In this document: piece by piece, positions 1 to 8,570 of the stretch
How positions within the stretch are numbered: the stretch's first letter is position 1
Layout of the letters: the number at the start of each line of letters is the position of its first letter
Assembly (NCBI GenBank): GCA_964530915.1
Contig: CAZHCK010000002.1
Span: forward strand, 4,161-68,160
DNA: 64,000 nucleotides
Source of the DNA: Cloacibacterium sp964530915
GTDB lineage: Bacteria; Bacteroidota; Bacteroidia; Flavobacteriales; Weeksellaceae
Direction of reading: 5' to 3'
Made by a program: the position numbers and the translations under genes
Notes under the pieces: model-generated
What the model was told of the DNA's origin: nothing
Database searches by the model: none
The model's input: the letters and a program-made list of their open reading frames with translations, nothing else

Positions 1-711
1 ATGATCTACTTTATTATCTATAACCTCTAAAGTATTATTATGTATATTGCTTAATACCTCACACATTACATTCCCTCCAATTTCTTTGGTTTTTTTTATT
101 AATGTAAACATTGTTTCATTAGGAGAAATGGGCACTATTTTTTGTCCTAAAATTTTACCATTATCAATTTTAGAGTCCATATAATGTACTGTTACCCCAG
201 TGTTTTTTTCGCCATTATATAAAGTCCAAAAACTTGGCATTACCCCTGCATAACTAGGCAAATGTGAGCAATGTAAATTAATACATCCATGTTTGGGAAT
301 ACTAAGAAGTTCTCTTCTGAAGATAAGTGGTGCCGAATAGGAAACTACTAAATCTGGTGATAAAGCTCTTAGTTCATCTAAAAAATTTTGATCATTAGGA
401 TTATTAATCTCCTGATATTGAATTTTATTTTTCACTGAAACAGACTTCAAACTTCTTGATAAAATAGGAAGTTTATAGCCTGTAAAACTGTCTAAAATAT
501 CTAAAATTTTGTTGTATACAACAGAAAAACCCATTTTAGCAGACTGCAATAACCCAAAACCTTTAATAAACAGATCTTTCTTATTCACTAAACTTTGACT
601 CGAATTAATATTTATTACTCTAACAACTTCAGCAAAGTCAAGTTCCAAAATCTTCTTAATGTTTTTAGGTACTGCAAAAGAATCTTCTTGTGTAATAATC
701 ACTATTTTCAT
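1..711 (-). CDS. Formyltransferase family protein, 3' part cut by window edge
   Basis: The first 237 codons of a formyltransferase-fold protein are visible, starting at an ATG at 711 and running off the window at base 1. A Rossmann-like N-terminus (MKIVIITQEDS) leads to the family active site: N145 and H147 in CINLHCSHLPSYAG, and D183 in SKIDNGKILGQ. These match the Asn/His/Asp triad of 10-formyl-THF-dependent formyltransferases. It starts 3 bp after the fnlC-like stop, so it belongs to the polysaccharide operon. In that context it more likely formylates an amino sugar (as WbkC/FdtF-type enzymes do) than methionyl-tRNA, but the sequence alone does not give the acceptor. Any C-terminal domain lies outside the window. 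Confidence 0.85.
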   Translation of the reverse strand, partial: MKIVIITQEDSFAVPKNIKKILELDFAEVVRVININSSQSLVNKKDLFIKGFGLLQSAKMGFSVVYNKILDILDSFTGYKLPILSRSLKSVSVKNKIQYQEINNPNDQNFLDELRALSPDLVVSYSAPLIFRRELLSIPKHGCINLHCSHLPSYAGVMPSFWTLYNGEKNTGVTVHYMDSKIDNGKILGQKIVPISPNETMFTLIKKTKEIGGNVMCEVLSNIHNNTLEVIDNKVDH

Positions 712-714
712 ATT

Positions 715-1893
715 CTATTTTTTACTCCACACTACTCTATTTACATAATCGGTATAGCTCAAGATGATTCTCACCATTTTTTCAGAAACATTCGGCATCG
801 AATAGTCTGCTACTTTGCGGAAATTTCTCTGGTCTCCTAATTTTTGTGTCTTTAGCTGCTCCAAACCTTGCATGATTCTTTCTGGCGAAAGTCCTACCAT
901 CATTACGCTGGCTTCTTCCATAGCTTCTGGTCTTTCGTGCGCTTCTCTGATATTTAACGCTCTGAAATTTAGAATGGAAGATTCCTCAGAAATCGTTCCT
1001 GAATCTGATAATACGGCATAACTTCTCATTTGTAATGCATTATAATCATGGAATCCTAGCGGTTTTAAAAACTGAATTTCTGGTCTTACTGAAATTTGTT
1101 TTTTGTCTATCATATTTCTGGTTCTCGGGTGTGTAGAAACAATGATGGGATAGCCAAATTTTTCGGCAATGGCATTCAGACTGTCTATTAAACCCTTAAA
1201 ATTCTTTTCAGAATTGATGTTTTCTTCACGGTGAGAAGACACCACGAAATATTTTCCTTCTTCTAGATTTAATCTTGACAACACATCAGATTTTTCAATT
1301 TCTGGAAGGTAATGATTCAGCACTTCAAACATTGGCGAACCTGTTTTGATGATTCTATCTGCTGGAAGTCCTTCTCTTAGCAAGTATTCTCTTGCAATAT
1401 CAGAATAAGTAAGGTTAATATCTGCGGTGTGGTCTACAATTTTACGATTGGTTTCTTCTGGTACTCTTTGGTCAAAACAACGGTTTCCTGCTTCCATATG
1501 GAAAATAGGAATCTGACGTTTCTTGGCAGGAATGGCACACAAACAAGAATTCGTATCTCCTAATACCAAGAAAGCATCTGGCTGAATTTGTTCCAGAAGT
1601 GGATCAATTTTAATCAAAATATTTCCTACGGTTTCTGTCGCTGTTTTTCCTGCAGCTTCTAAGAAATAATCTGGCTTACGAAGTCCTAAATCTTCAAAGA
1701 AAATCTGATTGAGTTCGTAATCATAGTTTTGTCCGGTGTGGACTATGGTGTGTTCTATTGCGTCTGATTGGTCTAATGCTTTAAGAACCATAGATAATCT
1801 GATGATTTCTGGTCTGGTTCCTACCACGGTCATTACTTTTAATCTAGTGATTTGTGATTTGTTATTCGTTACTGGTTTTATATTATCTATCAT
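715..1893 (-). CDS. fnlC: UDP-GlcNAc 2-epimerase family enzyme, FnlC/WbjD/CapG type (UDP-L-FucNAc synthesis)
   Basis: This is a non-hydrolysing UDP-HexNAc 2-epimerase of the GT-B fold, 392 residues. GTRPEIIRLS at residues 25-34 is the form usual in FnlC/WbjD/Cap5G rather than in WecB. LGDTNS, HMEAGNR, VPEETNRKIVDH and VVSSHREEN carry the expected catalytic Asp, Glu and His residues. With fnlA and fnlB homologues upstream, the likely reaction is C-2 epimerisation of UDP-N-acetyl-L-pneumosamine to UDP-N-acetyl-L-fucosamine. The start at 1893 overlaps the upstream stop as ATGA. A second in-frame ATG at 1833 (MTVVGTRPE) fits the family start better. The extra 20 residues include a Thr/Asn/Gln-rich stretch encoded by one arm of an inverted repeat. 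Confidence 0.9.
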   Translation of the reverse strand: MIDNIKPVTNNKSQITRLKVMTVVGTRPEIIRLSMVLKALDQSDAIEHTIVHTGQNYDYELNQIFFEDLGLRKPDYFLEAAGKTATETVGNILIKIDPLLEQIQPDAFLVLGDTNSCLCAIPAKKRQIPIFHMEAGNRCFDQRVPEETNRKIVDHTADINLTYSDIAREYLLREGLPADRIIKTGSPMFEVLNHYLPEIEKSDVLSRLNLEEGKYFVVSSHREENINSEKNFKGLIDSLNAIAEKFGYPIIVSTHPRTRNMIDKKQISVRPEIQFLKPLGFHDYNALQMRSYAVLSDSGTISEESSILNFRALNIREAHERPEAMEEASVMMVGLSPERIMQGLEQLKTQKLGDQRNFRKVADYSMPNVSEKMVRIILSYTDYVNRVVWSKK

Positions 1894-2268
1894 TTTGTTT
1901 TTAAATATTTTATTAGTCCGTTTAATAGTTTTCCTACTGTTTCAATTTTTATATTAATTTCATTGTATTGGTCTTCTGTAAGGTATTCCAATTTTTTGGC
2001 AATCAATAATTGAGTATCTAGTTCTTGTTGACTTCCTAAAGAAATATACAAAAATTGTATAAATTCTTTATTAGAATTCCTTGCCGCTCCTTCCGCTATA
2101 TTACTTGGTATAGAAACCACCGCTCTCCTTAACTGATTGGTTAAGCCAAAGACTTCTTCCTTAGGAAAAGTGCTTGTTAATTGATAAATTAAAACTACTA
2201 AATCTACACTTAATTTCCAAGCATCTAAATCTTTGTGAGTTCTCATAATTTAACTAATAACCAATTAC
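1854..2268. repeat. Imperfect inverted repeat flanking the four-helix-bundle gene
   Basis: The arm at 2251-2268 reads TAACTAATAACCAATTAC on the plus strand. The arm at 1854-1871 reads TAACGAATAACAAATCAC on the minus strand. They match at 15 of 18 positions and bracket the whole four-helix-bundle gene. The transcript could therefore pair its ends, as the terminal stem of an rRNA intervening sequence does. The arms are AT-rich, so some of the match could be chance or shared low-complexity sequence. Confidence 0.5.
1890..2246 (-). CDS. Four-helix-bundle protein (23S rRNA-intervening-sequence / IVS protein family)
   Basis: The 118-residue protein is nearly all helical. It has the family landmarks DLDAWKLSVDL at the N-terminus and LRRAVVSIPSNIAEGAAR in the middle, followed by a long amphipathic C-terminal helix. 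The family was named from ORFs inside intervening sequences of spirochaete and Coxiella 23S rRNA genes, and its molecular function is unknown. Here it interrupts the otherwise continuous fnlB-fnlC gene order, and its stop overlaps the next start by ATGA. Both sides carry an imperfect inverted repeat (see 1854-2268). It has no evident role in sugar synthesis and is best seen as a small inserted element. Confidence 0.85.
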   Translation of the reverse strand: MRTHKDLDAWKLSVDLVVLIYQLTSTFPKEEVFGLTNQLRRAVVSIPSNIAEGAARNSNKEFIQFLYISLGSQQELDTQLLIAKKLEYLTEDQYNEINIKIETVGKLLNGLIKYLKTK

Positions 2269-2272
2269 TCAT

Positions 2273-3391
2273 TTATACTTCTACGAAATAAGTATCTGGA
2301 TTTTCTGGGTTATACGGCTCGTTGATCCAAAACATGGTATACAGTTCTTGGTCTCCTATGTTTTTGATATTATGAGTGTACCAAATCGGCATGTCTACAT
2401 AAGCTGGTTCTGAACCATCTAAATAAAAATCAAGCACTTGGTCTGAATCTATTTTCCTCAATTGAATTAAAGCTTTTCCTTTAATCACCGCAAATCTTTC
2501 GATTTTTCTGGTATGGAAATGATTTCCTCTGGTAATTCCTGGAACAGTGGTAGAAAAAGAGCACTGTCCTCCAATTCCTAATCTTATTAATTCTACAAAC
2601 GCTCCTCTATGGTCCGTATGCTGAGTAAACTTCACCGGGAAATGATTTTCTAGATCAATGTACGTTCTGTAAGTATTGAATAAGTGATAATCAAAAGCCG
2701 TTTTCAGTTCTGGAATTTCGCCGTTTTCTAGATATAAACTTTTATAATTTTCTAATTTGGCTAAGACTTCTGTTACTTTATGGGTAGAAGTATAAGGAAC
2801 GTGGTAGATTTCTTCTGAAACGCCCGCTTCTATTTTATTGATGATTTCTTGCACCAATTCGCCTACATAAATTAAATTCACCTCACCGTCTTGTTGAATT
2901 TCCGGTGTTTCTCCATGGGTTAATTTGTGACAAAAAGTAGCGATGAAAGAATTATAATTGGGTGCACCAAACGGTCCAAAAACATTTGGAATCACTAAAC
3001 CTGTGAACGCTCCTCCTTTATTTTTTGCCCAATTGCTTAATAATTCACGCCCTTCTTTTTTCGATTTTCCGTAGAGGTTATCTTTTTCTTCCTGTGAAGA
3101 TGATGAGAATAACACATGCGCCTTGGAATTGGTTTTTTCTAAAGCAGAAATGAGTTCTTTCACCAAATTTACATTGGTTTCATAAATCACTTCTGGATCA
3201 GGATGGCGATTCATAGCAGCTAGATGGACAATTACATCACATTGCGCCACGAAATTTTCTAATTTTTCTGGATTTTGAAAAAAAGATTTATCATAGGGAA
3301 CCCTCTCATATTTTTCAGGTTGTAGCCCTAATGTATTGTAAAGATGTGAACCTACGAAACCTTCTTGACCTGTAATTCCTATTTTTTTCAC
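2273..3391 (-). CDS. fnlB: Bifunctional SDR-cupin reductase/epimerase, FnlB/WbjC/CapF type
   Basis: The 372-residue protein has a Rossmann SDR domain (about 1-245; GITGQEGFVG at residues 5-14) and a C-terminal cupin (about 250-372; HTDHRGAFVELIR and GNHFHTRKIERFAVIKG). This two-domain build is diagnostic of Cap5F/WbjC/FnlB. In this family the cupin epimerises C-3 of the 4-keto sugar and the SDR domain reduces C-4, giving UDP-N-acetyl-L-pneumosamine. The predicted start is a GTG at 3391. The gene lies 10 bp after the cupin gene 3402-3818. The step before (FnlA) and the step after (FnlC) are encoded in the same operon. Confidence 0.93.
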   Translation of the reverse strand: MKKIGITGQEGFVGSHLYNTLGLQPEKYERVPYDKSFFQNPEKLENFVAQCDVIVHLAAMNRHPDPEVIYETNVNLVKELISALEKTNSKAHVLFSSSSQEEKDNLYGKSKKEGRELLSNWAKNKGGAFTGLVIPNVFGPFGAPNYNSFIATFCHKLTHGETPEIQQDGEVNLIYVGELVQEIINKIEAGVSEEIYHVPYTSTHKVTEVLAKLENYKSLYLENGEIPELKTAFDYHLFNTYRTYIDLENHFPVKFTQHTDHRGAFVELIRLGIGGQCSFSTTVPGITRGNHFHTRKIERFAVIKGKALIQLRKIDSDQVLDFYLDGSEPAYVDMPIWYTHNIKNIGDQELYTMFWINEPYNPENPDTYFVEV

Positions 3392-3401
3392 TTGAATGTT
3401 T

Positions 3402-3818
3402 TTAAAAATTAAAAGTTTCTAAGGGAAACTTATATTCATCTGCTATTTCTTTTAATTTATAATCAGCCAAAACCAATAACTGAGCATTATCCTGAAGCGC
3501 TTTGATATGAGACAAAAATCCTGATGGAATATGCAGCACATCTAATGTTCCACTTTCTAAAATAAAGGTGTGTTTCTGCACAATCTCTGTTGGATTTTCC
3601 CAATCATTTGGTGTAATCAAAGTAATTTGAAAAGAACCATTAATCGCTGAGAACCATCTTTGCTCTATTTTATGACCTTGCCAAGCTCTTTCTACGGAGA
3701 GGTCTTTATTTTCTATCAAATACATTCTTTTGATGGATGACGCATCAAAATCATTATTGTAACGCAGTGTTCCTCTGTGGTCTTGGAATAAATTTCCTTT
3801 TAGAATAGATGGGTTCAC
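3402..3818 (-). CDS. WxcM/FdtA-like cupin (sugar-nucleotide 3,4-ketoisomerase or 3,5-epimerase-like)
   Basis: This 138-residue single-domain cupin begins with a GTG at 3818. HRGTLRYNNDF and RAWQGHKIEQRWFSAINGS resemble the WxcM C-terminal/FdtA/QdtA group and the RmlC-like 3,5-epimerases. It sits between fnlA and fnlB, so it acts on a nucleotide sugar, but the fnlA-fnlB-fnlC route does not need it. It may help position the keto group in FucNAc synthesis or serve a separate deoxysugar branch. The substrate is not decidable from sequence. Confidence 0.75.
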   Translation of the reverse strand: MNPSILKGNLFQDHRGTLRYNNDFDASSIKRMYLIENKDLSVERAWQGHKIEQRWFSAINGSFQITLITPNDWENPTEIVQKHTFILESGTLDVLHIPSGFLSHIKALQDNAQLLVLADYKLKEIADEYKFPLETFNF

Positions 3819-3927
3819 TTGACTTTTTTAATTTATATTGTTATGACCTTTTATCATTCGCAGATATTTGCGGCTTTATTAAGCACATGATTTAATCATT
3901 TTTACTCAGTTTTAACTTTGGATTGGT

Positions 3928-4962
3928 TTACATGGGATATTGTAAAACGTCTTCACCAAAAATTTCTTTTCTGATTAAAGGCAATTTAGAAATGAGTTTT
4001 TTCAATCCTTCTACTCCTTGTTGTTCTGTATTATGAGAATGATAATCTTCAATTTTAGACATATCTTCTTCTCCTTCAGAGAAATATTTGGCGTAGTTTA
4101 AGTCTCTATTATCTGCAGGAATTCTGTAGAAATCTCCCATGTCTTCTGCTTTTTGCATTTCTTCTCTGGTGCAGAGCGTTTCGTAGAGTTTTTCGCCGTG
4201 TCTGGTCCCAATGATTTTCACTGGCACTTCTTTTCCTGTAAGTTCTATTAATGCTTTTGCCAAGTCTCCAATGCTTCCAGCTGGTGCTTTGTTTACGAAT
4301 AAATCTCCAGGATTTCCTTTTTCGAAAGCAAATAACACTAAGTCTACCGCATCTTCCAGAGACATGAAGAAACGCGACATATTAGGGTCTGTGATGGTAA
4401 TTGGTTCGCCTTTTTGAATTTGGCTTAAAAACAATGGGATTACAGAACCTCTAGAAGCCATTACGTTTCCGTATCTGGTAAGACACACCACGGTATCTGT
4501 GAGATTTCTAGATTCTGCTACCGCCACTTTTTCCATCATTGCTTTAGAAATTCCCATGGCATTGATAGGATAAGCAGCTTTGTCAGTAGAAAGACAAATT
4601 ACTTTTTTCACGCCATTTTGAGCTGCTGCTCTGATGACGTTTTGTGTACCTTCTACATTAGTTTTTACGGCTTGCATTGGGAAAAATTCACAAGAAGGCA
4701 CTTGTTTCAGTGCTGCTGCATGAAAGATGTAATCTACACCTCTGGTTGCAGGTTCTACAGAGGAAAAATCTCTTACATCACCAATATAATATTTGATTTT
4801 GTCATTTTTATAGAGGTTTCTCATGTCATCTTGTTTTTTTTCGTCGCGTGAAAAAATTCTGATTTCTGAGAAATGGTCTGTATGTAAAAAGCGATTCAAC
4901 ACAGCTGTTCCGAAAGAACCTGTTCCGCCTGTGATAAGTAATTTTTTATCTTTTATTTTCAT
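3928..4962 (-). CDS. fnlA: UDP-GlcNAc 4,6-dehydratase (5-inverting), FnlA/WbjB/CapE type
   Basis: The 344-residue SDR enzyme has the NAD motif TGGTGSFG at residues 11-18. The active-site region DKAAYPINAMGISKAMMEK has Met in place of the usual SDR Tyr (MxxxK), as in CapE/WbjB. It converts UDP-GlcNAc to UDP-2-acetamido-2,6-dideoxy-L-arabino-4-hexulose, the first step toward UDP-L-FucNAc. It lies 110 bp before the cupin gene and 17 bp after a GT. Its length and motifs are complete. Confidence 0.94.
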   Translation of the reverse strand: MKIKDKKLLITGGTGSFGTAVLNRFLHTDHFSEIRIFSRDEKKQDDMRNLYKNDKIKYYIGDVRDFSSVEPATRGVDYIFHAAALKQVPSCEFFPMQAVKTNVEGTQNVIRAAAQNGVKKVICLSTDKAAYPINAMGISKAMMEKVAVAESRNLTDTVVCLTRYGNVMASRGSVIPLFLSQIQKGEPITITDPNMSRFFMSLEDAVDLVLFAFEKGNPGDLFVNKAPAGSIGDLAKALIELTGKEVPVKIIGTRHGEKLYETLCTREEMQKAEDMGDFYRIPADNRDLNYAKYFSEGEEDMSKIEDYHSHNTEQQGVEGLKKLISKLPLIRKEIFGEDVLQYPM

Positions 4963-4979
4963 ATTATTTTATTATTTTT

Positions 4980-6071
4980 TTAATTTTTCCAAATCTGCTC
5001 CCATTTTGAACCAACAGAATTCATTGAATATAACTCTACAACTCTTTTTTTTGCATTATATCCACATTTTTTTGCAAATTCTCTATCATTAATCATTTTC
5101 AAAATTGCTTTTTTTAACATATTAACATTTTTGGGCTCTATAAGTATTCCTGACTTGTCCTCTGGACCACCGTTAAGCATTTCTGGTATAGCTCCAACAT
5201 TTGTAGCTATAATCGGACAGCCACATGCCATACTTTCTAAAATAACGTTAGGAAAACCTTCAGTATAGGTAGGTAGCACAAACACGCCTGCTGTCATCAT
5301 TTTTTTAATTACTTCTTCATATTCAATTTCTCCAATAATATCAAGCCAGCTGCTATCATTACCTGCTCTTGCTTTTAGGATTTTCTCAATATTATCATTA
5401 GAAACACCCATCATTGTTAACCTAATATTTGGAATTTCTTTGCAAGCATCTATTAATTCAAAAATCCCTTTTGAAGGAATTATTTGTCCCACAAAAACAA
5501 TCTCATTAGAAATAGAACAAATATTTTTATTTGCTTCAACAATATCCAATACTTTATCACTTATTGGATTAGGTATGTATTGAATATTTTTAAACCCATA
5601 ACTAATAAGTGTATCATAAGAATTTTGATCTATAACCACTGTAATCGTTGACAAATTTACAACTTTACACAATAAGTTCCATTCCCAATTTTTCTGAATT
5701 GACAATTCTGGAATTCTTCCAAATCTAAAATGTAAGATACTTTTTAATTTATTTTTTTTTGTTAATTTTAGTATTAAAAAATCTTTAATTAAACTTATGG
5801 AAGAGGATGAACATATATGAACTGCATCATAACTTTTCTTTTTAATTCTTCTTTTTAATTCAAAAATCAAAGAAGTATATAATAACACCCCTCTTTTCAG
5901 CCTATTAAAAAAGCTGAACTTATCTTTAATAAATATTTTATCTACAGATAATAATTCTAAATTTACATTACTAGACTTATTATTATCATAATAATGTAAA
6001 ATATGTTTCGTCCATCTGGATATTCCACCTGCAAGATTTGGTGAAGGAGATATTAGTAAAACATTGGTCAT
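4980..6071 (-). CDS. Glycosyltransferase family 4 (GT-B)
   Basis: A 363-residue GT-B enzyme. The N-terminal acceptor domain starts with NVLLISPSPNLAGGISRW, where the glycine-rich loop binds sugar phosphates. The C-terminal donor domain has VGQIIPSKGIFEL and the E-x7-E signature EGFPNVILE followed by MACGCPIIATNVG. It probably adds one residue of the O-unit on undecaprenyl diphosphate at the cytoplasmic face. It lies between the GT at 6125-7258 and fnlA, so a FucNAc donor is possible but unproven. Confidence 0.9.
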   Translation of the reverse strand: MTNVLLISPSPNLAGGISRWTKHILHYYDNNKSSNVNLELLSVDKIFIKDKFSFFNRLKRGVLLYTSLIFELKRRIKKKSYDAVHICSSSSISLIKDFLILKLTKKNKLKSILHFRFGRIPELSIQKNWEWNLLCKVVNLSTITVVIDQNSYDTLISYGFKNIQYIPNPISDKVLDIVEANKNICSISNEIVFVGQIIPSKGIFELIDACKEIPNIRLTMMGVSNDNIEKILKARAGNDSSWLDIIGEIEYEEVIKKMMTAGVFVLPTYTEGFPNVILESMACGCPIIATNVGAIPEMLNGGPEDKSGILIEPKNVNMLKKAILKMINDREFAKKCGYNAKKRVVELYSMNSVGSKWEQIWKN

Positions 6072-6124
6072 TTCATTAATTGTTCATTAAGATTAAACTT
6101 ACCCTTAGCTATTATAAATTCACT

Positions 6125-7258
6125 CTATTTAATAAATGATTGAATTTTATTACTATATCCTCTATAATCAAAATTTTCTATGGCTGTTTTCTTTGCATTT
6201 AATTTCATTTCTTCAATTTTAGATTTTGGTAATTCTAGAATACTAATAATTCTTTTTCTAATCTCTTCTTTAGAATCATCTTTTACTACAAAACCATTAA
6301 AATCATTTTTTAAATATAACCCAAGGTCGCTTGTTAGGTTTGCAATAACTGGTGTTCCCGCATTTAGACTCTCTACAAATTTAGTTGGAAAACCTGCCAT
6401 TGTATTAGTAGCTATAGGTCTTATCACTATTGAGAAATCTGCATTAGCTATATATTTAAACACATTATTTTGAGGTATTCTGCCAAAAAAAACGATCCCT
6501 TCAGAAAATTTTTTATTGGTTTTTTTTTCAAAATTCATTTTAGTTTCTCCTATTATAGACAGTTTAACTTTGTAACCTTTCCTATACAAACCATCTACAA
6601 CTTCTGCAACAGTTTCCAATGCTTCTTTTTTATGATAGGTTCCGGCAAAAACTAAATTCAAATACTCTTTGTCAAAATTATTTTTTGTATCATTATCTAA
6701 ACTTACTGTGGTGTCTACCATCTGAGGAACTCTAATTACATTTAGTTTATTTAAAAACAAATTTTCTATATAAGTACTAATTGCAATGACTCCGTCTGAT
6801 AGATATATATCCTTATTAATTGTTTTTAATAAATCTCTTCCCACCCGACCGTATTTTCCAAATAAGAGGTTTTTAGTTTCATAAATTTCAGTAACATCTA
6901 TGTATAATCTAATTTTATTTTTTTTACAATATTTATGGAGCAGAGAAATCGTTTTTGAAGAATTTCCATAAACTGCATAAAATATAATGACATCTGGCTT
7001 ATTTAATGATTTTAGCTTCGACAAAAACAACCAAGGTCTCAAAAGGTTATTCATAATTTTAGAAACCATATTTGTTCCTCTTTTCACACTAAAAACTTTA
7101 AAATTTTCAATTTTTAATTCTGGTGTATTTCCAAAACCAATTATTTCCACATTATTATCTGGATTATTATAGACTAAAGCATTAGAGCAACCTAAAACTC
7201 TAATTGCAGTTGCATTAACTCTACTAAAATCAGTTTCAACTATGTATTTAATTTCCAT
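6125..7258 (-). CDS. Glycosyltransferase, GT4-like
   Basis: A 377-residue GT-B type protein. The N-terminal half is divergent (MEIKYIVETDFSRVNATAIR). The C-terminal half has LVFAGTYHKKEALETVAEVV and GFPTKFVESLNAGTPVIANL, where a Lys-Phe-Val-Glu motif sits in the E-x7-E region. It has no signal peptide or membrane segment. It lies 5 bp downstream of the GT at 7264 and 53 bp upstream of the next one. It is an O-unit assembly enzyme of unknown donor. Confidence 0.82.
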   Translation of the reverse strand: MEIKYIVETDFSRVNATAIRVLGCSNALVYNNPDNNVEIIGFGNTPELKIENFKVFSVKRGTNMVSKIMNNLLRPWLFLSKLKSLNKPDVIIFYAVYGNSSKTISLLHKYCKKNKIRLYIDVTEIYETKNLLFGKYGRVGRDLLKTINKDIYLSDGVIAISTYIENLFLNKLNVIRVPQMVDTTVSLDNDTKNNFDKEYLNLVFAGTYHKKEALETVAEVVDGLYRKGYKVKLSIIGETKMNFEKKTNKKFSEGIVFFGRIPQNNVFKYIANADFSIVIRPIATNTMAGFPTKFVESLNAGTPVIANLTSDLGLYLKNDFNGFVVKDDSKEEIRKRIISILELPKSKIEEMKLNAKKTAIENFDYRGYSNKIQSFIK

Positions 7259-7263
7259 AAATT

Positions 7264-8559
7264 TTATTTAGGGTTGTTGTCTCCAACAGAATCATTTAAA
7301 ATACTGAAAACTCTATTTTTAATTATTGAATAATCATGATTTTTTTTAAATAGTTCAATTGCATTTTTTACTAAATTTTCAATATCTTTTTCGTTGGTAA
7401 AAAAATCAGATAATAATTTTGGCCAATGGTTTTGATTAAAATCATCTAAAACTAAAGCTGCATTATTATTTTTTAAATAATCGATGGAAGCAATGCCACT
7501 TGGTCCAATAGCAATTATTGGTTTTTGAGAACTTAAATACTCTGGAATTTTAGTTGACAAGGAATATTTTGTATATTTTTTGACACTTTCATCAAAAGAT
7601 TCTATAAATAAAACAGAATCAGCAAGTGAAATCTCCTCTTTGACTTGTTCAGGAGGAAGAAAACCAGGAGATTGAATGAAGTTAAATTTTTCAAAATGTT
7701 GTTTCACTGAGTTCCAGTCTTTTGACAATACAGATATTCTAAAATCGTCCTTTTCTAAATTAGAAACTATTTCACAGAATTTATATAAGGAGCTCCATCG
7801 GTTAAGATGTAAGCTACCGACGTAACAAATTTGTGTAATTTTCGAGGGAGTTTCTCTGTAATTAATTGTTACATCTGGAGTATTCATTAATGAAACAAAA
7901 TTAATATTTGGGAATCTACTTTTGTATTCTATTTTCATGGCATCAGAAATAACAAAAACAGACTTTGAATTATTTAAAAGTTTAATGTATTTTTTTATCA
8001 TTATACTTCTATGAAGTTTTTGAGTTTTAGAAAATGAATAAAGCGTAGAGAACCAATCATCCATAATATGTGTTATGATTGGTATCCCATATTTTTCATT
8101 AATGTATAATGCCACATCCATTATTCTTATCCCATATGGAATCAAATAAATAACTTCTGGGTTGTATATTCTTACAAAATCATCAATTTTATTTTTCTCA
8201 TAAGGAAATAAATCAGCGGTGGCAGATAAAAACAGTTTAATTTTTTGTAGTGTTTTTTCTCTTGAGCTATTTCCTTCTATTAGAATAAATTCATTAATAT
8301 TATTTTCTTTAATTAGTTTTTGCTTTCTATTCCTTAATTTTTTAATTATTTTACCACAATTAATATCATTTACACTTAGAAATAATTTATTCCTGTCCTT
8401 ATCCGTTAAATTACTCCTATCTTCATACATTTCACAAACTATTTCATATAATTTATCTTTAGGCCAATCTTTTAAAATACTTCTAATAGTGATAGAGGTA
8501 GCATCATTATTTTCAAATATATCATAGGCACTGATAACAAGTATTCTAGAAAAACTCAT
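7264..8559 (-). CDS. Putative glycosyltransferase, GT4-like
   Basis: A 431-residue protein with a weak GT-B pattern. The N-terminus ILVISAYDIFENNDATSITI suggests a first Rossmann strand. The C-terminal part has ICYVGSLHLNRW, LADSVLFIESFDES and STKIPEYLSSQKPIIAIG, which match the donor domain of GT4 enzymes. The middle region (about residues 90-200) is unusual. It sits between wzy and another GT, which supports a role in O-unit assembly. The donor and linkage are unknown. Confidence 0.75.
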   Translation of the reverse strand: MSFSRILVISAYDIFENNDATSITIRSILKDWPKDKLYEIVCEMYEDRSNLTDKDRNKLFLSVNDINCGKIIKKLRNRKQKLIKENNINEFILIEGNSSREKTLQKIKLFLSATADLFPYEKNKIDDFVRIYNPEVIYLIPYGIRIMDVALYINEKYGIPIITHIMDDWFSTLYSFSKTQKLHRSIMIKKYIKLLNNSKSVFVISDAMKIEYKSRFPNINFVSLMNTPDVTINYRETPSKITQICYVGSLHLNRWSSLYKFCEIVSNLEKDDFRISVLSKDWNSVKQHFEKFNFIQSPGFLPPEQVKEEISLADSVLFIESFDESVKKYTKYSLSTKIPEYLSSQKPIIAIGPSGIASIDYLKNNNAALVLDDFNQNHWPKLLSDFFTNEKDIENLVKNAIELFKKNHDYSIIKNRVFSILNDSVGDNNPK

Positions 8560-8570
8560 ATGAAATTCAA

